Shown: positions 1-7,876 of the stretch, in pieces
Layout: each line of letters starts with the position of its first letter
How positions within the stretch are numbered: position 1 is the stretch's first letter
Origin: Chloroflexota bacterium
GTDB taxonomy: Bacteria; Chloroflexota; Anaerolineae; Anaerolineales; Anaerolineaceae
Assembly (NCBI GenBank): GCA_029265085.1
Contig: JAJUJY010000106.1
Coordinates: 1-15,309 of the forward strand
DNA: 15,309 nucleotides
Direction of reading: 5' to 3'
Translations under genes and position numbers: made by a program
Notes under the pieces: model-generated
Told to the model about the DNA's origin: nothing
What the model saw: the letters and a program-made list of their open reading frames with translations, nothing else
Database searches by the model: none

Positions 1-1
1 A

Positions 2-484
2 ATGGGCACCACCCCTTCTAGCATCATCACAATCAACCTGGAAGGTGTTGAACATGCTGCTCTGATTCGCGAAAAACAACGCAACTACATTACCAACACC
101 CTGCTTCACCTTGATTTCCAGGTGGTTTCTCTGACCGAGAAAATCCGCACAATGGTTTCCATTGAATTCGTTGGTGTTGCACCTGCCATCAAAAATTACA
201 ATGGCGTTGTTGTAAATGAACTGAATGAACTGGAAGTGGAAGCCCTTCCGCAATATCTGCCCGAAAAATTTGTAGTTGATCTTTCCAAACTCGACAATCT
301 TGGCGATGCAATTTATGTTCGCGATATCATTATCCCTGAGAATGTTGAATGTTTGAATGAAGAAAACGAAGTGGTGGTGGTTGTGACTGGCGGTACCGGT
401 GAAATCACCGAAGAAGAAGAGGCCGGTCCTTCTGAACCAGAACTGATTGAACGCGGTAAGAAAGAAGAAGATTTCGAGGATTAA
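2..484 (+). CDS. rplY: 50S ribosomal protein L25/Ctc, 3' part (5' end outside window)
   Basis: This is the C-terminal part of the long, Ctc-type ribosomal protein L25, which binds 5S rRNA in the large subunit. The reading frame is open to the left edge. The ATG at position 2 lies inside the domain and is not the likely start; by comparison with the family about 50 N-terminal residues are missing. The visible part begins near the end of the L25 beta-barrel, with 'LIREKQRN' and 'LHLDFQVVSLTEKI' matching the family's 'HVDFxxVSLTEKI' signature. The C-terminal TL5/CTC beta domain follows, with 'NELEVEALPQYLPE' and 'LDNLGDAIYVRDI'. The protein ends in an acidic tail rich in Glu, usual for this form. 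The stop at 482-484 is followed within 30 bases by a strong terminator, so this is the last gene of its transcript. Identity is secure; the gene could equally be labelled ctc. Confidence 0.93.
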   Translation: MGTTPSSIITINLEGVEHAALIREKQRNYITNTLLHLDFQVVSLTEKIRTMVSIEFVGVAPAIKNYNGVVVNELNELEVEALPQYLPEKFVVDLSKLDNLGDAIYVRDIIIPENVECLNEENEVVVVVTGGTGEITEEEEAGPSEPELIERGKKEEDFED

Positions 485-504
485 TCTCCTTAGAACAAAA
501 ACAA

Positions 505-541
505 AAAACGGCAGTGAGCAATTCACTGCCGTTTTCATTTT
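505..541 (+). terminator. Rho-independent terminator after L25
   Basis: Arms 506-517 (AAACGGCAGTGA) and 523-534 (TCACTGCCGTTT) are perfect 12-bp complements around a 5-base loop. They are followed by a T-rich tract (TTTTCATTTTT) from 532. It lies directly behind the L25 stop codon and separates that gene from the next promoter. Confidence 0.9.
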
Positions 542-552
542 TGCAAGGTCGC

Positions 553-580
553 TTGACAAGATTGTTGGTTAGGCTAAGAT
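553..580 (+). promoter_or_regulatory. Sigma70-type promoter for the GGDEF-EAL gene
   Basis: A perfect -35 box TTGACA (553-558) is followed after 16 bp by TAAGAT (575-580, four of six consensus bases). GATAAT at 578-583 is an alternative -10 with a long 19-bp spacer. Transcription would start near 587-590. That excludes the in-frame GTG at 586 as the translation start and leaves a leader of about 100 nt before the TTG at 688. I see no riboswitch fold in that leader, including no c-di-GMP riboswitch core. Confidence 0.6.
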
Positions 581-687
581 AATAAGTGCGGTTATTATTT
601 TATTACCACAATGGGCACAATTCTTGTAACGTATTTACTGGCAACCACCAATTCTTACAATTTTGCCTCTTGTCAGTGGAGGTCCGT

Positions 688-3639
688 TTGTGTACTGAAA
701 ACGCCCTGTATCTCAATCAAATCTTTTCAATCATTGATATTCCATTGGTAATTTTTAATGAACATGGCAATATCGTATTTGCAAATCTAGCCTGGAAACA
801 TCTATATAACCTTACCGATTATCAAGAAAATGAATTGACACTTGATAAGATTTTGAGCAAGCAAGATGCTGAAGCCATTACCAGCCAGGTAGAAAAAGGT
901 GAAAAATTTCCGGGTCAAATAACAGAATGCCTGATAAAGAGCTCAACATCAAATAACCAGAAGAACAAAGAAATTGCCGTGAAGATATCCCGGATCATGC
1001 TTAACGGGAAATTCTATGCAATGGGAATTTTTAACGACGGTACCAATTTACGCCGCCTTGAAAAAAATCAATCAGCATTAGCCAAAATATCCGAGATTGC
1101 GGGCACCGTAAACAAATTAAGCGATTTATTTACCGGAGTTCATGATGCAATTTCAGATCTGATGCCAGCAAATAATTTTTATATCTCATTACACGATTTA
1201 GAAAAAGACCTGCTGGTTTTCCCTTACTTTGTAGACGAATTTGATCCTCCTCCCCCGCCCCAAAGATTGCAGCGTGGATTAACCGAGTATGTTTTACGCA
1301 GCGGAAAACCTCTCCTGGTTACGCCAGAAAAATTTGATCAACTTGTTGCAGAAAAAGAAGTTGAAAATTTAGGTGCCCCATCAATTGACTGGCTGGGAGT
1401 ACCCCTTAAGATTCAAGACCATACGATTGGGATCATGGCTGTTCAATCGTACACCGAAGGGGTTCGATTTTCTGCAAATGATTTAAGCTTTTTATCCTTT
1501 GTTGCCCCTCATGTTGCCATGGCTATTGAGAAAAAGCGGGCAGAAGAAGAATTACAAAAACAACACGACCTGATCTCAACCATATTTGCGTCCTCTCCAA
1601 ACGCGATTTTGGTAACGGATACCGAAACAAAGATTATTGACTGTAATCAAGCAGAGATCGAATTAGTTGGACAGACCAGCAAAGCAGAATTAATGGGCAG
1701 GTACGCCTTAGAATTTGTCGTTGAAGAAGAACGCCCAAGAGTGATGGAGGATTTGCAGCGACTCCAGGCTGATGGAATCATAAAAAATGTTGAATACACA
1801 ATTTATGGTAAAAACGGAAAATATTCTACCATCCAGTTATCTGCATCAGTTATTAACGATCATCCGAATAACCGCAAATTAATTGTTAATTTCATTATTG
1901 ATATAACCGAGAAAAAAGAAGCTGAAAAAGCGCTTAGAACATCTGAGGAGAGACATGCTTTAGCAATGGCCGGTGCAAATGACGGCTTGTGGGATTGGGA
2001 TTTACAGGCGCATAAGATTTATTTTTCTCCTCGATGGAAAAAAATGCTCGGCTACGAAGAAGTAGAAATATGCGATGAACCGGAAGAATGGTTAAAACGT
2101 GTTCATCCAGACGACTTATCTGCCTTAATCTCTGCAATTGAATCACATTTGGCTTGCTTGAATCCTCAATTAGAAATTGAACATCGTATTCGCCACAAAG
2201 ATGGAACCTATCATTGGGTGTTAGTACGTGGTCTTGCAATATCCAGCCCAGGAAATCCTCCACACAGGATGGCGGGTTCCATGACGGATATAACAAAAAT
2301 TAAACTAAATGAATCCAGGCTAATTCATGAAGCCCTGCATGATAAATTAACTGGTTTACCCAACCGCGCATTGTTCTTAGATCGCTTAAGTCAATCGATA
2401 AAACGGTCAAGAAGACACAATGAAATCTATTTTGCAGTTTTATACCTCGATTTAGACCGTTTCAAAGTTGTAAACGACAGCCTCGGCCATTTGGCAGGCG
2501 ATCAAATGTTAATTTCCATTGCTCGCCGCCTGGAGGCTGCTTTACGAGTTGAAGATACAGTTGCCAGATTGGGTGGAGATGAATTCGTTGTATTGCTCAA
2601 TGATCTTAAAGACCCAATTGAAGTCGTTCAGGTAGCTAACAGAATCCAACAAGAATTATCCGCGCCTTACACAATTGAAGATCAACAAGTTTTCACCACC
2701 TGCAGTATTGGCATTACGCTTGGATCCAATTCATATACCAAACCCGAAGAGGTTTTGCGCGATGCAGATACTGCGATGTACCAGGCAAAATCCAGAGGTG
2801 GCGGCCGTTACGAAATGTTTGACCGCCAGATGCATGCTCAGGCAGTTGCCCTGCTTCACCTCGAATCGGATCTTCGCTGCGCATTGGATATGCAGCAATT
2901 CCGATTATTCTATCAGCCCATTGTTAACCTTACAACAGGAATAGTCTCAGGCGCTGAGGCTTTGATCCGTTGGGATCATCCACAAAACGGCATGGTCTTC
3001 CCGGGAAAATTTATCCCCCTGGCAGAAGAAACAGGGTTAATCATCCCGATTGGTGATTGGGTATTGCGAACTGCTTGCTCTCAAATTACCGAATGGAAAA
3101 AGACCTCGAAAAAAGGGATGAAGGTGGCTGTAAACATGAGCGCAAGGCAATTCCAAAATAAACAATTGTCAAAACACATTTCGGATTTGCTTACAGAATT
3201 TAATGTTCCCTCCTGCCAGTTAGTCATCGAGATCACTGAAAGTACGGATCTTGCGCAAATGGACAAAATCGAAAATATCCTCTGGGAATTAAAGGAATTA
3301 GGCGTAGGAATATCTATTGATGACTTTGGCACCGGATATTCATCTCTTCATACCCTGCGTAGATTACCCACGAATTTCTTAAAAATCAGCCAAAGCTTTA
3401 TTGGCGATATTGGTAATCACAAAAACAATGACTTGATTACAGCATCAATCATTGATATGGCGCATAATTTGGGAATGGAAGTGGTTGCGGAGGGAGTAGA
3501 AACCAAAGAACAGTTAGACTTTGTGATGAAGCACAATTGCGATCATTTGCAGGGATTTTTAACCAGCCCGGCAATCCCTCCAGAAATTTTTTCAAAGAAA
3601 TTTCTACACGAAGAAAAATCTGCAAGCCTGGCAATTTAA
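688..3639 (+). CDS. PAS-GAF-PAS-PAS-GGDEF-EAL cyclic-di-GMP signalling protein
   Basis: This is a 983-residue cytosolic protein with no membrane segment, joining sensors to both c-di-GMP synthesis and breakdown modules. In order: PAS (about 10-115), GAF (131-281, with the 'DEFDPPPPP' loop typical of this sensor type), PAS (294-411), PAS_3 (422-541, ending 'GSMTDITKIK'), GGDEF (546-711) and EAL (721-971). The cyclase has 'DKLTGLPNR' at 552, an intact GGDEF motif at 629-633, and an RxxD inhibitory site (RVED, 620-623) at the usual five-residue spacing. The EAL domain keeps EAL (757-759), 'NMSARQ', 'EITE', 'DDFG' (878-881), 'EGVE' and 'QGF'. However, the usual 'LKID' reads 'LKIS', with Ser at 901. 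The start is the TTG at 688, four bases behind GGAGGT; the frame stays open to a GTG at 586, but that lies at the predicted transcription start. The ligand of the sensors is unknown. Both enzymatic directions are possible; cyclase activity is the safer prediction. Confidence 0.9.
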   Translation: MCTENALYLNQIFSIIDIPLVIFNEHGNIVFANLAWKHLYNLTDYQENELTLDKILSKQDAEAITSQVEKGEKFPGQITECLIKSSTSNNQKNKEIAVKISRIMLNGKFYAMGIFNDGTNLRRLEKNQSALAKISEIAGTVNKLSDLFTGVHDAISDLMPANNFYISLHDLEKDLLVFPYFVDEFDPPPPPQRLQRGLTEYVLRSGKPLLVTPEKFDQLVAEKEVENLGAPSIDWLGVPLKIQDHTIGIMAVQSYTEGVRFSANDLSFLSFVAPHVAMAIEKKRAEEELQKQHDLISTIFASSPNAILVTDTETKIIDCNQAEIELVGQTSKAELMGRYALEFVVEEERPRVMEDLQRLQADGIIKNVEYTIYGKNGKYSTIQLSASVINDHPNNRKLIVNFIIDITEKKEAEKALRTSEERHALAMAGANDGLWDWDLQAHKIYFSPRWKKMLGYEEVEICDEPEEWLKRVHPDDLSALISAIESHLACLNPQLEIEHRIRHKDGTYHWVLVRGLAISSPGNPPHRMAGSMTDITKIKLNESRLIHEALHDKLTGLPNRALFLDRLSQSIKRSRRHNEIYFAVLYLDLDRFKVVNDSLGHLAGDQMLISIARRLEAALRVEDTVARLGGDEFVVLLNDLKDPIEVVQVANRIQQELSAPYTIEDQQVFTTCSIGITLGSNSYTKPEEVLRDADTAMYQAKSRGGGRYEMFDRQMHAQAVALLHLESDLRCALDMQQFRLFYQPIVNLTTGIVSGAEALIRWDHPQNGMVFPGKFIPLAEETGLIIPIGDWVLRTACSQITEWKKTSKKGMKVAVNMSARQFQNKQLSKHISDLLTEFNVPSCQLVIEITESTDLAQMDKIENILWELKELGVGISIDDFGTGYSSLHTLRRLPTNFLKISQSFIGDIGNHKNNDLITASIIDMAHNLGMEVVAEGVETKEQLDFVMKHNCDHLQGFLTSPAIPPEIFSKKFLHEEKSASLAI

Positions 3640-3660
3640 AGAAAAAGATATTTCGCTAAT

Positions 3661-4269
3661 TTAATTTGCTGAAATCACCCTGATTAATGTCAAAAATTGA
3701 AGGGTGATTTTTGCTGTAATGCCCCATAATTTTTCCCCATCATATTCCCGAAAATAAACAACTTGCTCTGAACGACCGTTAGGAAGCATCACATTCTTCG
3801 TATCGTGGTTTTTGGGGTCTGATAACCACTTCAATGGGATTGTAAAAACTCGGCTTACCTCGCTTTGCTGGATTCGAATCGGATATGGCCACACAAAGGA
3901 ACCAACAAATGGTGTGATATGGTAATTTGTTATTGTGACATACGAATTAATTCGCCCTAAGATTTGTATATCGGATGGATGAATACCAATTTCTTCATAG
4001 GTCTCTCGCAGCGCCGCTGACTCCTCTGTAGGATCATCGGCTTCAATTGCACCACCCGGAAACGAGACCTGCCCTTTATGATCCTGTACAAGATCTGACC
4101 GGCGTGTAAAAACAATGTGCCAAAAATTTTGATATTGCACCAATGGAATTAATACTGCGGCTTTTTTAAACGCATGTACTGATCCCATTGGTGCGATCAA
4201 CGATTCGTTTCGCAACAGGGATTCGCGAATTATTTCCAAATTGATAGATTCTGGTTGAATGAAACCCAT
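3661..4269 (-). CDS. Nudix hydrolase, CoA pyrophosphatase type (NudL-like)
   Basis: This 202-residue Nudix protein is probably a coenzyme A diphosphatase, which splits CoA into 3',5'-ADP and 4'-phosphopantetheine. The CoA-type motif is clear at residues 54-73: 'FTRRSDL', then 'HKGQVSFPGG'. The Nudix helix follows with 'ALRETYEEIGI' (86-96); the metal-binding REXXEE core is R88, E89, E92 and E93. Spacing from the Gly pair to this core is one residue longer than in the generic Nudix box, as is common in the CoA subfamily. It is the last gene of the leftward operon, 54 bp behind trmI. The ribosome binding site in front of the ATG is weak (GAGAAA). Its stop is only 21 bp from that of the convergent GGDEF-EAL gene, with no hairpin between them. 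The fold is certain; CoA as substrate is inferred from the motif. Confidence 0.85.
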   Translation of the reverse strand: MGFIQPESINLEIIRESLLRNESLIAPMGSVHAFKKAAVLIPLVQYQNFWHIVFTRRSDLVQDHKGQVSFPGGAIEADDPTEESAALRETYEEIGIHPSDIQILGRINSYVTITNYHITPFVGSFVWPYPIRIQQSEVSRVFTIPLKWLSDPKNHDTKNVMLPNGRSEQVVYFREYDGEKLWGITAKITLQFLTLIRVISAN

Positions 4270-4323
4270 AATATATATTTCTCAATAATTCGACCCTAAT
4301 CGCCTACAGCATATCTATGCGAA

Positions 4324-5211
4324 TTACTCCACCTGATCCGCCTCGTTACTGGTTTCCTCTTCGCCATTTTCCATTGGGGCAGAATTTAACAAAGACTCCT
4401 GAAAAGATTCATCCGGTGTTTCCGCCATCACCACCGGCCTGGCAAAGATTAAGAAACCGGTATGCGCGACCATACGATCGACTGGCCGAAAACGCTCTGG
4501 TTCAGGTTTGTAATAACGCAAAAAAATCTCACATACCTCAATAAAAGCAAAATTATGCTGGCGAAGTGCAATGAGTAATTTTGATACTTGATTTGCTGTG
4601 GGTAAAATACTTCCAAAGAATCCGCCCAATTTTAAGGCGTTTCGCACTTGCCCAATATAATCGTATGGATTCGGCACGTCCAAAAACAATGCATCTACGC
4701 CTGTTTCATCAAATCCCTCGCCAATATCACGCAACTTAAATGTCACGCGTTCTTCTAACTCCAGGCGAGTTAAATTTTTGCGAGCCATTTGCTGCATCTC
4801 GGGGCGCACATCATATGAAGTAACTTTGCCTTCTTTTCCCACCGAGAACGCAAAAGCAGAAGTAAGTGCACCTGAACCAGTTCCAGCCTCCAATATATGT
4901 TGTCCTGCACCAATCCCCATATAGACCAGAATATATCCAATATCCTTTGGATATAAAATTTGTGTATTCCGGGGTAATTCACGCAGCAAATCCCCTAATG
5001 CGGGTTGGAGCATAAAAAACGGATTTCCCAGGTGACTGAATAATTGAGTACCCCAGGGCTTTCCAATAATATCATCGTGATTTAAAACACCGCGATGAGT
5101 TTGAAACACCGCTCCTTGCTTCAAACGGATAATAAAACTTTTGTGCCTTAGCCCAACCAGTTGAACCAGGTCACCGTCACAAGCATGGGTTCCATGTAAA
5201 TTCCAGGCCAA
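4324..5211 (-). CDS. trmI: tRNA (adenine-58-N1)-methyltransferase TrmI
   Basis: This 295-residue SAM-dependent enzyme methylates N1 of adenine 58 in the T-loop of tRNAs; the family is tetrameric. The N-terminal region has the TrmI signature 'FQTHRGVLNHDDIIG'. 'QILYPKDIGYIL' leads into SAM motif I, 'LEAGTGSGAL' (107-116), then the acidic 'YDVRPEM' (133-139) and the catalytic-site 'LDVPNPYDY' (177-185). The C-terminal 'RPVDRMVAHTGFL' is also typical. After about residue 260 there is a Glu-rich tail of no known role. The start is taken as TTG at 5211, five bases behind GGAGG; that GGAGG lies inside the codons of an earlier in-frame TTG at 5223, which has no ribosome site of its own. It is the fourth gene of the leftward operon and shares the tRNA-modification theme with mnmA. 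Confidence 0.93.
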   Translation of the reverse strand: MAWNLHGTHACDGDLVQLVGLRHKSFIIRLKQGAVFQTHRGVLNHDDIIGKPWGTQLFSHLGNPFFMLQPALGDLLRELPRNTQILYPKDIGYILVYMGIGAGQHILEAGTGSGALTSAFAFSVGKEGKVTSYDVRPEMQQMARKNLTRLELEERVTFKLRDIGEGFDETGVDALFLDVPNPYDYIGQVRNALKLGGFFGSILPTANQVSKLLIALRQHNFAFIEVCEIFLRYYKPEPERFRPVDRMVAHTGFLIFARPVVMAETPDESFQESLLNSAPMENGEEETSNEADQVE

Positions 5212-5235
5212 ATGATCCTCCAAATATTTTTTAAA

Positions 5236-5508
5236 TTAATCTTTTAAATCTAGTTTTGCAAAACTTAGCCAGTGGCCTAAAAATAACAAACCCACACATA
5301 ATAGACACGCTGGCCCAAGATATAACATACCAACTTTAATAAATTCAAAGTTGATTAATTGCCCTAAGAAATGTCCTAGCCAAAAACCACCCCAGGCAAG
5401 AACCAAATACAAGACCAATCGCCATACATTCCCACCCTTCCAAAGGTGGAATATTGCTCCCATAAGAGATGAAACCAAGAATCCCATAATCAATGTTTGA
5501 ATTGGCAT
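5236..5508 (-). CDS. Small integral membrane protein of unknown function
   Basis: A 90-residue hydrophobic protein that I do not recognise. It has about three predicted membrane segments, near residues 4-22, 30-49 and 59-80, and ends in a charged tail ('SAKLDLKD' region). Short Gly- and Trp-containing stretches ('LWKGGNVW', 'LAWGGFWLGHFLG') suggest packed helices, but no catalytic motif or Cys pair is visible. The ATG at 5508 has a good ribosome site (AGAGGGG, two bases before the ATG). It sits 14 bp behind mnmA and 24 bp ahead of trmI in the same direction, so it is almost certainly co-transcribed with the tRNA-modification genes. The ribosome site and tight spacing argue that it is a real gene. 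Nothing in the sequence ties it to tRNA modification itself. Confidence 0.75.
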   Translation of the reverse strand: MPIQTLIMGFLVSSLMGAIFHLWKGGNVWRLVLYLVLAWGGFWLGHFLGQLINFEFIKVGMLYLGPACLLCVGLLFLGHWLSFAKLDLKD

Positions 5509-5522
5509 AACCCCTCTAAAAT

Positions 5523-6605
5523 TTATTTATATCCTTTTTCTATCGTTCCCCCACCCAACACCAGGTCTCCTTGGTAAAATACCGCCCGTTGTCCTGGGGT
5601 TATATCTCGTAATTCTTGATCAAAGATAACCTCAACTTTATTATCTTCCAAAGGACGAATTTTCGCTGGCGAAAAAGCTGCTTTATATCTGATTTTCACC
5701 TCCGCACGGATTACATCGGTTGGAATAACGCCGCTAATCCAATTTACGTCGCCTGCAATCAATCGGTTCTCACCTAATTCTGATGCATCACCAACTACCA
5801 ATCGATTATTTTGTGTATCTTTAGCAATTACGTACAAAGGAACAGCGGACGGAATATTTAAACCCTTCCGTTGACCGATGGTATATTGTCCCAAACCTTC
5901 ATGCTGGCCTAAATATTTCCCCGTTGTACTGAGAATTTCTCCTTTTACAAGCGTGTGAGGAGCGTATCGATTTAAAAATTCGCGATAATCCTGTCCAGCC
6001 AAAAAGCATAAATCTTGCGAATCTTTTCTTGATGCAACAGATAAGCCGAATTTTTGAGCAATTTCTCTTACTTGTGACTTTTGTATTGATCCAATTGGGA
6101 ACATGGAGTGACTCAATTGCTCCTGATTCAAGACACTCAAAACGTAGGATTGATCCTTTGCAGAATCTATTCCGCGATACAAAGCAGATTTCCCATCCAG
6201 CGTGTGGTTTATCCGCACATAATGACCAGTGGCTAAATAATCTGCACCAAAATTCATTGCATATTTTAACAAGAAATCCCATCGAACAAGGCGGTTACAG
6301 ACAAGGCATGGATTCGGGGTCACACCCTGGGTGTAGCCTGCTATAAATGATTGAACCACAGTTTGATAAAAAATTTCTTTCGCATCGATTGCATAAAATG
6401 GAATTCCCAATTTCGCGGCTACACGCCTGGCTTGAGCCATAGCATCTGGAGTACAGCATTGATTTGAGTCTTCTTTTCCTGGCTCATTCCATAACCGCAG
6501 CATCATCCCAATGACTTCATAGCCTTGTTCAACAAGCAAGGCTGCAGCTACTGAACTATCCACGCCGCCACTCATTGCAACTACAACTTTTTGTTTACCG
6601 GTCAT
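5523..6605 (-). CDS. mnmA: tRNA-specific 2-thiouridylase MnmA
   Basis: MnmA (360 residues) thiolates uridine 34 of tRNAs for Lys, Glu and Gln, using ATP to adenylate the base and sulfur that starts from a cysteine desulfurase. The PP-loop 'SGGVDSS' is at residues 12-18. The catalytic cysteines are C103 in 'NPCLVCN' and C200 in 'QDLCF'. 'ATGHYVRI', 'KDQSYVLS' and 'GQRKGLNIP' are further family signatures. C100 replaces the Asp found at this place in the E. coli enzyme, making a CxxC. I start at the ATG at 6605, 13 bp after the desulfurase stop, because the protein then begins like its relatives ('MTGKQKVVVAMSGG'). A TTG 39 bases upstream would overlap the desulfurase and adds no conserved residues. 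It is the second gene of the leftward operon, directly behind the likely sulfur donor. Confidence 0.96.
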   Translation of the reverse strand: MTGKQKVVVAMSGGVDSSVAAALLVEQGYEVIGMMLRLWNEPGKEDSNQCCTPDAMAQARRVAAKLGIPFYAIDAKEIFYQTVVQSFIAGYTQGVTPNPCLVCNRLVRWDFLLKYAMNFGADYLATGHYVRINHTLDGKSALYRGIDSAKDQSYVLSVLNQEQLSHSMFPIGSIQKSQVREIAQKFGLSVASRKDSQDLCFLAGQDYREFLNRYAPHTLVKGEILSTTGKYLGQHEGLGQYTIGQRKGLNIPSAVPLYVIAKDTQNNRLVVGDASELGENRLIAGDVNWISGVIPTDVIRAEVKIRYKAAFSPAKIRPLEDNKVEVIFDQELRDITPGQRAVFYQGDLVLGGGTIEKGYK

Positions 6606-6618
6606 GATAAGCTTTCTT

Positions 6619-7779
6619 TTAACTTTTCCGGATTTTATCAACAATTTCCGGCAAAATTTTCGTAAATCGATCGATCTCTTCTTCCGTAGTTTGCTTACCC
6701 AAAGTAACTCTTAATGACCCCATTGCCCATGGGCGAGTAAGACCAATTGCCAATAACACATCGGATGGTTTTGGGTCACCAACTTTACAAGCTGATCCTG
6801 AGGAACAGGCAAACCCAGCCGCATCCAGCATCATTAGCAAAGCATTCCCATCTACACCTTCAAACACAAAACTTGCATGATTAGGCAATCGATCGACAGG
6901 ATGGCCAGTTAATCTAGATCTAGGAATCTTATCCAACACAGTGGCAATTAATCGGTCCCGCAATTTTATTACAGCCTCACTTCGAGGAGCATATTCTTTT
7001 TGAGACAATCGAATTGCCTCGGCAAGGCCAACGATATATGGGATATTTTGAGTTCCTGCGCGTTTGCCACCTTCTTGTCCACCACCTGTCTGAGCAGGGA
7101 TAATCGGCAAATCGCGCCGAACATATAATGCGCCAACCCCTTTGGGTCCATACATTTTATGAGCCCCAATGGAGAGCAAATCCACAAAATCCCGCTCAAT
7201 GTTCATCTCAAGATGAGCAGCCGCTTGAACTGCATCGGTATGAAAAGGCACGCCTGCCTGACGACAAAACAAACCGATTTCTTTTATCGGGTTGATCGTA
7301 CCAATTTCATTATTTGCATAGATAACCGAAACAATGGCTGCATTTCCAGATAACCTTGCTTTCACATCATTAGGGTCAACCCGCCCAAAAGAATCCACCG
7401 GAAGGATGTCTAATTCAAATCCATACTCATCAGCCAATTGATGGGATGTGTGTAATACGGCATGATGTTCCACTGGAGTAGTAATAATGCGATTTGCACC
7501 ACGCCGTTTTTTTTCAGCCAGCACTGCGCCACGCAAAGCCAAATTATCACTTTCTGTACCGCAGCTTGTAAAAACAATTTCCTCAGGGCGGGCATTTATG
7601 GATTGTGCCACCACCTCACGTGCATCTTCCAAAGCTGCCTCAGCTTGTTGCCCATAAAAATGTATAGAACTTGGATTTCCATAATTCTCCAAGAAATATG
7701 GAATCATTACCGATAAGACACGCTCATCCACAGGAGTCGTTGCCGCATAATCCAGGTAAATTGTATTTTTTAAATTCAT
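6619..7779 (-). CDS. iscS: Cysteine desulfurase, NifS/IscS family
   Basis: This 386-residue PLP enzyme converts cysteine to alanine and carries the sulfur as a persulfide. The N-terminus 'IYLDYAATTPVDERVL' and 'YGNPSSIH' are classic for the family. 'VEHHAVLH' holds the His over the cofactor. K208 in 'GAHKMYGPKG' forms the Schiff base, and C331 in 'SSGSAC' is the persulfide Cys. 'GGGQEGGKRAGTQN' supplies the substrate-phosphate contacts. No iscU, iscA or iscR lies beside it; mnmA does, 13 bp downstream. This matches the dedicated tRNA-thiolation pair YrvO-MnmA of Bacillus better than an Fe-S cluster operon, though a wider sulfur-supply role is possible. The ATG at 7779 has AGGAG eight bases upstream, and the promoter lies about 30 bp further. 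It is the first gene of a five-gene leftward operon. Confidence 0.94.
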   Translation of the reverse strand: MNLKNTIYLDYAATTPVDERVLSVMIPYFLENYGNPSSIHFYGQQAEAALEDAREVVAQSINARPEEIVFTSCGTESDNLALRGAVLAEKKRRGANRIITTPVEHHAVLHTSHQLADEYGFELDILPVDSFGRVDPNDVKARLSGNAAIVSVIYANNEIGTINPIKEIGLFCRQAGVPFHTDAVQAAAHLEMNIERDFVDLLSIGAHKMYGPKGVGALYVRRDLPIIPAQTGGGQEGGKRAGTQNIPYIVGLAEAIRLSQKEYAPRSEAVIKLRDRLIATVLDKIPRSRLTGHPVDRLPNHASFVFEGVDGNALLMMLDAAGFACSSGSACKVGDPKPSDVLLAIGLTRPWAMGSLRVTLGKQTTEEEIDRFTKILPEIVDKIRKS

Positions 7780-7811
7780 TCACCAAACTCCTATTCAGAC
7801 ACCGAAAGTAA

Positions 7812-7820
7812 ATTATAGCA
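7812..7820 (-). promoter_or_regulatory. Extended -10 promoter of the desulfurase-mnmA operon
   Basis: Read leftward, TATAAT (7817-7812) is a perfect -10 preceded by TGC (7820-7818), the extended -10 motif. No good -35 is present, as is common for extended -10 promoters. Transcription would start about 25 bases before the ATG at 7779. The palindrome GTGTACAC (7822-7829) lies just upstream of the box. Confidence 0.6.
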
Positions 7821-7870
7821 TGTGTACACTTAAGAAGAAATAACAACTTTTCCCATCCTCAATGACCTGT

Positions 7871-7876
7871 TATAAT
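7871..7876 (+). promoter_or_regulatory. -10 element of the phosphohexomutase operon promoter
   Basis: A perfect TATAAT lies about 50 bases before the ATG at 7926. The best -35 candidate, TTTCCC at 7849-7854 with a 16-bp spacer, is poor. This promoter faces away from the desulfurase promoter, with the two -10 boxes about 54 bp apart. Confidence 0.5.

Noticed and set aside
586..687. N-terminal extension of the GGDEF-EAL gene from a GTG at 586
   Set aside because: It lies at the predicted transcription start, has no ribosome site, and encodes no PAS sequence. The TTG at 688 follows GGAGGT and begins just before the first PAS domain.
485..687. Possible c-di-GMP riboswitch or small RNA ahead of the GGDEF-EAL gene
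   Set aside because: The L25 terminator and a promoter account for the first part; the remaining leader shows no conserved riboswitch core or stable fold.
1934..2296. Antisense open frame inside the GGDEF-EAL gene
   Set aside because: No recognisable protein, no ribosome site, and fully inside a gene with clear domains. The other frames within genes (for example 8087-8575, 11400-11828) fail for the same reason.
4309..4320. Small inverted repeat GCATATCTATGC behind trmI
   Set aside because: Five-base AT-rich arms and no T run; too weak for a terminator and plausible by chance.
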